NCBI GenBank assembly: GCA_030666985.1
Contig: DAOUWT010000001.1
Location: 1 to 58,452 of the forward strand
Length of the DNA stretch: 58,452 nt
Origin: Chloroflexota bacterium
GTDB taxonomy: Bacteria > Chloroflexota > Anaerolineae > Anaerolineales > UBA11858
Direction of reading: 5' to 3'
The position numbers and the translations under genes were made by a program. The notes below the pieces were generated by a model. The model was not told where the DNA came from. It did no database searches and saw only the letters and a program-made list of their open reading frames with translations. This document shows, piece after piece, positions 24,526-33,100 of this stretch; position 1 is the first letter of the stretch, and each line of letters starts with the position of its first letter.

Positions 24526-24957
24526 TTATGGTGATTCCTCTGCATGCAACAATTCTACAACCTCTTCGATCAGAAACGGCAAATTGGGCTTGGTGAATGA
24601 GAGCTTCGGCGCGGGGACGCGGTTGTGTTTTATGTCGGGATGAATGTGTTTATGGTGGGGATGCGTGGGGGCCAAAGCTGGATTATTAGGGTGCGCTTGG
24701 GAATCGTACCAGTAAAGCCGTTTGTCACCCTGCCAGACTACGTAACCGTATTGCAAAATCTCTAAGATACCAGTGTCAAAGTCTACCAACTCGGCTATAT
24801 CAAGATGGATGTTATGGGGAAATGTCAAATCGCCAACCACTCGGCCAGAAGCCGGTCCTGTGCGTATGATGCGTAAAGTTGAGGAGAGGATTGATGGAAA
24901 TGTATCGCGCAGGTTGTAAATCAAAAATTCATAATCGGCAATGGCCTCTGGTATCAT
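24526..24957 (-). CDS. TumE-family toxin-like protein
   Basis: 143 residues. An N-terminal alpha/beta region (ADYEFLIYNLRDTFPSI, LDIAELVDFDTGILEILQYGYVVW) is followed by the hallmark His-rich segment HPHHKHIHPDIKHNRVPAP and LSFTKPNLPFLIEEV. This matches TumE (DUF6516) toxins of type II-like toxin-antitoxin pairs. The biochemical target is not deducible here. Its ATG overlaps the stop of the upstream gene by 4 nt (ATGA), and the operon ends in a clear terminator. The 81-bp repeats lie on both sides of the pair. Confidence 0.8.
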   Translation of the reverse strand: MIPEAIADYEFLIYNLRDTFPSILSSTLRIIRTGPASGRVVGDLTFPHNIHLDIAELVDFDTGILEILQYGYVVWQGDKRLYWYDSQAHPNNPALAPTHPHHKHIHPDIKHNRVPAPKLSFTKPNLPFLIEEVVELLHAEESP

Positions 24958-25241
24958 CCGGCGACTCCTACCAGCAACGACTCACGCATCAACGCTGGCA
25001 TCTCGCGCTGTGACAGGGTCTGGGAAACCAGATGGCGATACTTTTCCTGGCGGCGCAGCTTGAGTTGATAAGTCCCGGCCCAGAGTGCAAAGTCTTGCAC
25101 CCAATCTGGGTCTTCTGGCTCTTGACCGCTTTGGTACCAGGCGAAAAAAGTCTCGGAAAGGAACCCATATTTGGTCTCGAAGCGGGACAACTCGCGTTCC
25201 AGGTTGTGTAGTTCTGTTATCAGTTCTTGTAGATGTGACAT
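24954..25241 (-). CDS. Antitoxin-like partner of TumE
   Basis: A 95-residue, mostly helical acidic protein (MSHLQELITELHNLERELS, FFAWYQSGQEPEDPDWVQDFALW). Proteins of this type are encoded just upstream of TumE toxins and are taken as their antitoxins; no DNA-binding motif is obvious. The SD AGAGGAG precedes the start. The role is inferred from the 4-nt overlap with the toxin gene and from family context. Confidence 0.68.
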   Translation of the reverse strand: MSHLQELITELHNLERELSRFETKYGFLSETFFAWYQSGQEPEDPDWVQDFALWAGTYQLKLRRQEKYRHLVSQTLSQREMPALMRESLLVGVAG

Positions 25242-25426
25242 GGTGCTCCTCTGGTAAAACTCTGGCGATAAAATGCCTTATTGGTTTTCAAACTCGAGTT
25301 TCTATCACGGTACATGTTTAAAAATGCAGTGTAATACAAGTACTCTCAGAAATATTATAACCTATGCCCGTCCGCCTGGTCAACGAGCAGAGGGCTGCTT
25401 CCGGCGTATTGGTAATCGCTTCTTCG

Positions 25427-25507
25427 TACTTAGGGGTTGTCTATTATTAACTTTGTAGTTTTCATCAAGCTGAGGAACCGCGTTCCTCAGAGGAACGCGG
25501 TTCCTCA
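25427..25507. repeat. 81-bp duplicated element, copy 2
   Basis: Same orientation as 24310-24390. The palindrome spans 25471-25507, with central base A instead of T. The gap 25242-25928 otherwise carries a MITE-like element, a micro-repeat array and the MNT promoter. Confidence 0.9.
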
Positions 25508-25531
25508 GCGAAAGTTATTTCTTGACGACGC

Positions 25532-25627
25532 CTTAGGTAGTTCCAGAATTTGAATCATCCCAAAACTGTGTTCCTACTTGAGAAAACATGGCATCTTTTG
25601 GGATACTTATCTTCCTGGAACGGCTTC
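25532..25627. repeat. MITE-like palindromic element, copy D (short core)
   Basis: The left end is CTTAGGTAGTTCCAGAATTT then GAATCATCCCAAAA. The right end, on the minus strand, is GAAGCCGTTCCAGGAAGATA then AGTATCCCAAAA. The ends match copy A and B ends (TTCCAG..ATCCCA), but the core lacks the GTGAAAC words, giving a 96-bp version. Confidence 0.55.
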
Positions 25628-25684
25628 ATCTAAATTATGAAAATCAGCGTCCCAACCCCCAACATCCTAACGTCCCAAGCGCTT

Positions 25685-25760
25685 GGCCACCTCACTAAAA
25701 GTTACTTACCAACTACTTACAAACTACTTACCAAGTACTTACCATGTCCTTATCACCACA
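25685..25760. repeat. ACTACTTACCA micro-repeat array
   Basis: Tandem ACTTACCA/ACTACTTACAA units form another locus-specific intergenic array. A preceding stretch (25640-25680) repeats CGTCCCAA / CCCCCAACA words. Confidence 0.6.
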
Positions 25761-25822
25761 ATCGCTAAATAGATTGGATCAACGCACAAACGATGATGCA
25801 AATCAGCGCGGGTGAGCTTTGG

Positions 25823-25831
25823 TGGTATAAT
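25823..25831 (+). promoter_or_regulatory. Extended -10 promoter of the first MNT/HEPN pair
   Basis: TGGTATAAT (TG-n-TATAAT) lies ~100 bp upstream of the MNT start. No good -35 is seen, as is usual for extended -10 promoters. Confidence 0.4.
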
Positions 25832-25928
25832 AGTTCGCTGCCAGCTTTACATTGTTTTTGCTCAAAACCATATTTCTAGCGATGAGCAAATAGCAGGAAT
25901 TCAACCACGTGCAACAAGGGGCAATCTG

Positions 25929-26219
25929 ATGGAATTTGAAAAGAACATCACTGAAATAGTGCAAACCATTACAAAGTTCGTACAACCGGAACGGGTTATT
26001 TTGTTTGGTTCCAGAGCGCATGGTACAGCCCACCGTTATTCAGATTATGATATTGCTTTGTCAGGTGTCACTATTGATCATAGAATGGAACGCCGCCTTA
26101 AAGAAGCCTTGGATGATAGGCTGGGCATCTTCACGGTTGATCTGATCCTGCTTGGTAGAGTAGACTCGGAATTCAGAGAGATTGTCACGCAAAACGGAGT
26201 GATAATATATGAAAACTAA
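25929..26219 (+). CDS. MNT-type nucleotidyltransferase (antitoxin of an MNT/HEPN pair)
   Basis: 96 residues: a minimal nucleotidyltransferase with the signature GSRAHGTAHRYSDYDIAL (Gly27-Ser28, Asp39 and Asp41) and a third acidic residue Asp71 (FTVDLILL). MNT antitoxins are known to AMPylate and silence their HEPN partner. I choose the ATG at 25929 (MEFEKNITEI); an open frame from 25812 has no homology and crosses the promoter. The next gene overlaps its 3' end by 11 nt. Confidence 0.87.
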   Translation: MEFEKNITEIVQTITKFVQPERVILFGSRAHGTAHRYSDYDIALSGVTIDHRMERRLKEALDDRLGIFTVDLILLGRVDSEFREIVTQNGVIIYEN

Positions 26220-26607
26220 AACCCTGATTTACGCGCTCAATAAATTTGAAAAGGCTTTTACGAGACTGGAAGCAGCCGTGGAGAAAGTTGTGGACGATTT
26301 GGATCGCGATGGAGCTATCCAACGTTTTGAGTTTACGTTCGAACTCTTGTGGAAGACGGCCAAGATATTTTTGGAATATGAAGGATTTAGATGCGTCAGT
26401 CCCCGTTCTTGTATCAAGGAAGGCGTCCGAAGGGGGCTTTTATTAGAAGGTGAAGTCCTTCTCGATATGATGGAAGATAGAAACAAGACGACGCATATCT
26501 ACGATGAACACACGGCTGAGGAGATATTCGAGCGCATCAAAAACGAGTATGTTCCGGTGATAGCCAGCAACATCAAGAAAATAAGGGAGTTGTGCCCCGG
26601 CGGATAG
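26209..26607 (+). CDS. HEPN-family toxin (HI0074-like nucleotidyltransferase partner)
   Basis: 132 residues, all-helical. The helices FEFTFELLWKTAKIFLE and the RNase-type motif R91-N-x3-H96 (DRNKTTHIYDE) match the HI0074/HepT subgroup of HEPN proteins. These are RNA-targeting or RNase toxins controlled by the adjacent MNT enzyme. Gene order here is MNT then HEPN, opposite to the second pair at 55664-56391. No ligase or other extra gene follows; the next 550 bp are non-coding. Confidence 0.86.
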   Translation: MKTKTLIYALNKFEKAFTRLEAAVEKVVDDLDRDGAIQRFEFTFELLWKTAKIFLEYEGFRCVSPRSCIKEGVRRGLLLEGEVLLDMMEDRNKTTHIYDEHTAEEIFERIKNEYVPVIASNIKKIRELCPGG

Positions 26608-27157
26608 TTTTAGTGGGAATGAGACTGATTAGTTGGTTGATAATATTTTGCTGATTCGTGCCAGATGGGCAAAAGAGCGGGGGGGCGAATAATTACCGCT
26701 AGCAGGCTGTCGGAGAAGTCAAAATGGGACGCTGACGGCCAAGACCTACACTTGGCTAAGCAGATAAATGCTGATTTAAACCTGCTTAAACGGTTAAAAA
26801 TCTGCGTTAATCAGGAAAATCTGCGTCCAAAATTCTTTTTCCGACAAACTGCTAGTGGCACAAATTATTTTAGATTTTAGCCTTAAAGCTCGTAAAATTG
26901 TGGGGGTAAAATAAATGCGTGATAAAAGAGGCTATTTTGAGCAGTCATCCTTAAAATATTCATTTTCTGAACACGGCTTGCCTTTTTAAGTTATAATGAC
27001 ATTACACTAATTTGGAATGAAAGGCATAGCTGCGGCAACGATGGAAGAATGGGGGAAGCAATGTGGTCATCAATGAGGTCTTCTTTGAACAAATGCTATT
27101 CGGTAAGACGATAATAGTGCTTTTTAAGCATCCCTTGGGGGGAGAGGAGGCGCGAAA
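26608..27157 (+). other. Non-coding gap with degenerate repeat words and upstream region of the giant gene
   Basis: No gene is supported. 26735-26830 contains the widespread intergenic word family CTGCGTTAATC / ATCTGCGTCC (also seen as GCGGACGAACGCGG at 37296). A 71-codon frame here is low-complexity chance coding. A TATAAT at 26992-26997, without a good -35, might belong to the giant gene, which has a strong SD (GGAGAGGAGG) just before 27158. Confidence 0.5.
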
Positions 27158-30100
27158 ATGAATAGAAGATCAAATAATCAAATTCTGGTTCGTGTTTTTA
27201 GTGTGGTTCTGCTTGTTAGTTTGTTGTTCTCAAACTTGAGATTCTTTGGCGATCTGCCCACAGTTCACGCTCAGAAGGAAAAACAATCTATGCCCACTAT
27301 GCTACCATCGGGAATAGAGTCACTGATGTCTAAGCCTTTATATTCTTCATCATCTTTCAGTATTGGTGATACTGTACAGGTCACAACTAATCTTAATGTT
27401 CGGGTTGGGCCAGGTACAGGTTATTCTGAGATTACAGATCCTGACTATCTAGTTTATGAATATGCTCCACAGGGAACTATTGGAGAAGTAATTGATGGCC
27501 CTGTATCTGATGGCAGTTACATTTGGTGGAAAGTAAACTTTGGGCCTGGGGAATACACAGGGTGGTCAGTTGAGATGTACCTCACGGAGGTCGCCCAAAG
27601 ATACGATATCCAATGGTCAACTGCACAGAGTAATGGTTGGAAAAATCCACTAGGAGAGGGGAAGACGCTGACCACTAGTACAGCATATGATTTTGACTCC
27701 GGCATATATAAGGAAACCTGGAGTGCAAGGCATGCCGGGGTGGATATTGTAGCCTCAGAAAATTCATCTATTTATGCAATAGCAGATGGAACGGTCGAAT
27801 ACGTAACGAGGCCTACTAATACCGAGAATATGGTGGTGATTATTAGGCACGAAGGAACGCCACATGGGGATTTCTTTGCTGTCTATGGACATGTTTTGGC
27901 AATTGAAGGGCTAGAAAAAGGAAGTCAAGTTAGCGCAGGTCACAAAATAGGTGCCAGTAAGAAATGTGGCAACCCTGCCCATCTACACTTTGGAATAAAC
28001 AAATATAAGGTAGCTCAATCCGGTTGGGGAAGGACACCAGTAGAAGTAGATCCTATAACTGAAGACTGGGTTGATCCTGTTGATTTTCTAAATAATAACA
28101 CGAATAACCATTCTAATAACCACCCCCCCAACGCAGAAGCAGCAGTGAGCACCAGCCTTTATGGGCCATTTTATGGGTACGATAACCCTCTCACAGTAAC
28201 TAGAGGTGAAGAAATTACTCTGTATTTCTATGCCGACAAAGATGTAGATGGAGATGGATTAAAAAGTCATGATCCCGATGGTTGGGATCATGCAGAGAAT
28301 GGTGTTTCAGATGGCGGGGTGTGTGAATGGAACTTGAATCTAGAACAGCAAAACCCTTATTTCGAAATGAGATTACATGATCCTGTATCCCCTGATGCTT
28401 GTAACATATTATTCTATAACTCTCAAAACCCTTACACTTTTAACGACGAGCCAGGAATATATGAGTATCCACTATTAAGCATTACAGACAGAAAAGGTGA
28501 ACAATCTATTGTGAGTAGGATTAGAATCAGAGTGGTTGATGGAAATACATCTACTCCTACGTTAACGCTCACACCCACATTAACGAGGACACCCTCTCCA
28601 ACGCCCTCATTGACACCTACCGACACACCTACTGATACACCGTCCTCCACATCAACGGGCACCCCGACTCCAACCCAAACCGATACACCGACGCCAACCC
28701 AGACCTATACACCTTCCCCAATACCCACTAATACCCTGACACCAACCCAAGCCCAAACCCAAACCTACACTCCACCACCAACATCTACAGAGATACCCCC
28801 TGATGGATCTTGGCACACACCCTCCGCGGCAGGAAAAGCCGAAAATGAATGGAACAACCCCGAAAACGCATTCTTCAGTGACAATAACTATGCAACGGCA
28901 CATGGAACTTATACAGAACAAGATTACTATTCCTTTGACTTTGATATTCCACCAAATGCTACCATTGAAGGAGTTGAGGTTGCTGTCGAAGGACATGGGG
29001 AAATAGGAGGTAGTGATCAAATCTCAGTTGAACTTTGGTCAACGAGTAGGAACCCAGATGAAACTCCGCCATTAGGGTTTTGGGGGACTAAAAACAATGG
29101 TCAAGCTGGATGGTGGCTGCTAGGAAACGGAAGCGACTCAACAATTGTCGAGGGCGGCCCTTCAGATCTTTGGGGTGTTAATTGGGTGCCTTCAGATTTC
29201 TCAAATGATAATTTCTTACTCAGAATCAAAACGTTCTCAAACCCCGATAGAGTTTATGTCGATCAAGTAAAGGCCAAGGTTTACTACACCATTTCGCCAA
29301 CCAATACGCCAACAGCGACATCAACCCCGACGAGCACAGCAACAGGAACCGCTACACCCACAACTACCCCACAACCAGCAACTCCGACACGGATACCAAC
29401 TTCTACTACAGAACCAGAATCGGGTTGGTATATCCAGACAGTTGATAACGATGGAAATATTGGGCGATACAGTTCTCTAGTGATAGACGATTGGGGCTAT
29501 CCCCATATCAGTTATCAAGATTTTGGTAATGGGGATTTGAAATATGCTTATTGGGATGGCTCTACTTGGCATATAGAGACTGTGGATAGTGAAGGAATCG
29601 TGGGTCTATTTACCTCATTGGAATTAGATGAGAGCGGACATCCTCACATAAGTTATTACGACGACACCTATGATGATCTAAAATATGCTTACTGGGATGG
29701 AACATCTTGGCAAATCGAAACCGTTGACAGCACTGGATTTGTCGGAGGTTATACTTCTCTTGCTCTAGATGGAGAGGGTTATCCTCACATTAGTTACAAT
29801 GACTATGGCAATGAAGATTTGAAATATGCTTATTGGGATGGCACCTTTTGGAACATAGATACTATTGACAGTAATGGAAATGTGGGCAGAGACACATCAA
29901 TAATTTTAGATGGTTATGGCAATCCACATATTAGTTATCTAGATCATGGTAATAACGATTTGAAGTATACACATCAGGACGGTTCAGGATGGCACTTCGA
30001 GGTTGTTGACACTGCAGGAAGCGTTGGCCATTGGTCAACACTTGAGATTGACGCGACAAATTATCCCCATATCAGTTACTACGATGGGAGCAATGGGCAT

Positions 30101-33100
30101 CTGAAATACGCTTCCTGGAACGGCTCTTCATGGCAGAGAGAAATCATTGCAAATGAAGGAATCGAAGGTTTGTATTCCTCAATTATATTGGACTCTAATG
30201 ATCACCCCCATATAAGCTTTCATGAAGGCTTCAATGATGATTTAAAATATGCCTACTGGGATGGATCCCAATGGCATATCCAAGTAGTGGATGATAGTAA
30301 TGATGTTGGTCAATGGACATCAATTGCACTTGATACTATAGGCTATTCACATATCAGTTATTATGATTGGGGAAATTCCAATCTAAAATATGCTTATCAG
30401 GAGGAAATTCCCGAACAAACTGAGACCCCTTCTTCAACGCCAACAAATACGCCTACCCAAGTACCAACTCCTAACGAAACGCCCTCTCCAACTCCCACCG
30501 ATACACCGACTCCAACTTCAACATACACGCCAATCCCGACGTCTACCTTTACACCAACACCCACCCCAACCTACACGCCCTCTCCAACCTCTACCAATAC
30601 ACCGACATACACTTCAACATCCACTCCATCCTTAACACCTACTGATACCCCAACGCCCACAAGTACTGTAAGCCCCTCAATCACTCTTGTTTCTTTCACT
30701 GCGACCATTGAAGGATTGGATGTAAAAATCGAGTGGGAAACTGCCTCGGAGTTTGATTTATCAGGCTTTTATGTCCTCCGAAGTTTGTCCCTAGATGGGA
30801 ATTATTCGCGCATCAGTGGATTCATCCCCGGAGAAGGTGACAGCATCGTCGGCACCACTTATGAATTCATCGATACCAATGTCAATTCAGGTACCAATTA
30901 CTACTACAAACTGGAAGATATAGACATTAATGCCGTCTCAACCTTTCATGGTCCAGTCGCGGTTGGCTCCACCACTCAAACGCCTACTCCTACCATAGTC
31001 GAATCTGGCACACCAACTCGTACTCCAACATTCACACCGACTCCAACTTCAACATTCACCCCATCCCCGACTCCGACAAATACTCCTGAACAATCATTTT
31101 GCTCCAACGTAACCGAAATTCCTAATGAGGAATGTGATGCTCTAGTAACACTCTACAACAGCACCAACGGTGATAATTGGAACAATAATGATGGCTGGTT
31201 AGTCACAGATACTCCCTGTGATTGGTACGGAGTTACTTGTACTGCTGGACATGTTGTGCGGCTTGATTTGGATTGGAATGAGTTAAGCAGAAACATTCCT
31301 CCCGAATTGGGGAATCTATCCAATTTGGAGTACCTTCGTTTGTCCGGTAACCAACTGAGCGGCAATATACCCTCCGAATTGGGGAACCTATCCAATTTGA
31401 CCGATCTCGATCTGGATTGGAACGAACTGAGCGGAAACATTCCTCCCGAATTGGGGAATCTATCCAATTTAGCACATCTTAATCTGTCCTCTAATAACCT
31501 GAATGGCAACATACCCACCGAATTGAGTAACCTTTCCCATTTGGAAAGGTTATCTTTGTATGGTAACGATTTAAGTGGCAATATCCCCCCTGAACTAGGT
31601 AATCTGACAAACGTTGTGAGTATTCGTTTGGAAGGAAACACATTATGTGGTGAAATACCTTCGGATCTGGGAAATTTGTCTAATTTAGCTTATCTCGATT
31701 TGGGCGATAATCAATTAACGGGGAGTATTCCTGCTGAATTGGGCAACCTTTTTACTAATTCAGAGTTACAAGAACTCCAAGATTTGGGTAACACTACACC
31801 AACTGGTGGGGGAGGCGGATGGCTATTTCTGGATTTGAGTAATAATCAGTTGAGTGGTCATATTCCGTCTGAGCTAGGTAATATGACGAAACTTCATATG
31901 CTTAATTTGGCCGGCAATAAGTTAACAGGCCCTATTCCTGAGGTGATTGGCAATTTAGTCAATCTATATTTTTTACAGTTGGATCGAAATGCCTTGTCTG
32001 GGGAGATACCAAGTTCTATAACTAATTTAACACAACTAGAAACAACATGGGAGACTGATCTGGGCTATAACATGCTATATTCAACGAATCCCAGTGTCAT
32101 TGTTTTTTTAGATGTGAAAGATTTTGATTGGGACAGCTCCCAAACTATTCCTCCCAGTAACGTAGAAGTAGCAGAGGTTGGGGAAACCAGCGTAAAATTG
32201 TCATGGATCCCTGTACTTTATCTCGGACACAGTGGTTATTATGAGATTGGTTATGCTACCACGGAGGGAGGTCCGTACACAATTTATGGTCAAACCAAGG
32301 ATAAGTCTATAAGTGAGTATGTCGTGAATGGTTTATCTCCTGATACAACTTATTACTTTGTTGTACGCACGTTTACACCTGCGCATGGGGCTGCAGATAT
32401 GCCCGCTCATGAGCCACAACAGAATGACCTATTGAGTGCCTATAGCGTTGAAGCTTCAGTTACAACAGGCACTACCAAGCCAGAAATCAATGTAAAAGGT
32501 AACGGCCGTTCTATTATGGATGGAGACATGCTGCCTTCTACAATCGACAATACTGATTTTGGTACGATTAACTTTCAAGATGGTACTATCACTCACACCT
32601 TCGTAGTTGAGAATACTGGTAACCTTGATTTGACAATTACTTTACCGATTTCTGTTACTGGTACAAACCCGGGTGATTTCAATATCACAAATTCTCCAGC
32701 CTCCTTAATTTCTCCTGGGGGTTCAACATCCTTTACTTTGGAATTTGATCCTAGTGACATTGGAGATATAGAAGCCGTTATTAGTATTACCAATAATGAT
32801 GAAAATGAGAATCCTTATGAATTTGCAGTTCAAGGTAATGGAGGCATTCCGCCAATAGAACGAAATGCCCTCGAAGCTCTTTACAATAGCACCAATGGTG
32901 AGAACTGGTGGAATAACGATGGGTGGATGGATCCTGATATTTCTCCATGTGAATGGTATGGTATTACTTGTAGCAATGACCATGTTGTCAAAATCCAGTT
33001 GAGATGGAATGATTTAGAAGGTTACATTCCTTTAGAATTGAGTAACCTATCCAATTTAGAAGAGCTTTCTCTAGGAGGTAACGAACTTGCTGGGAGTATG

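Noticed and set aside
26665..26880. 71-codon reading frame as a small gene
   Set aside because: It is built from the dispersed CTGCGTTAATC / CTGCGTCC words, has no SD and gives a low-complexity product.
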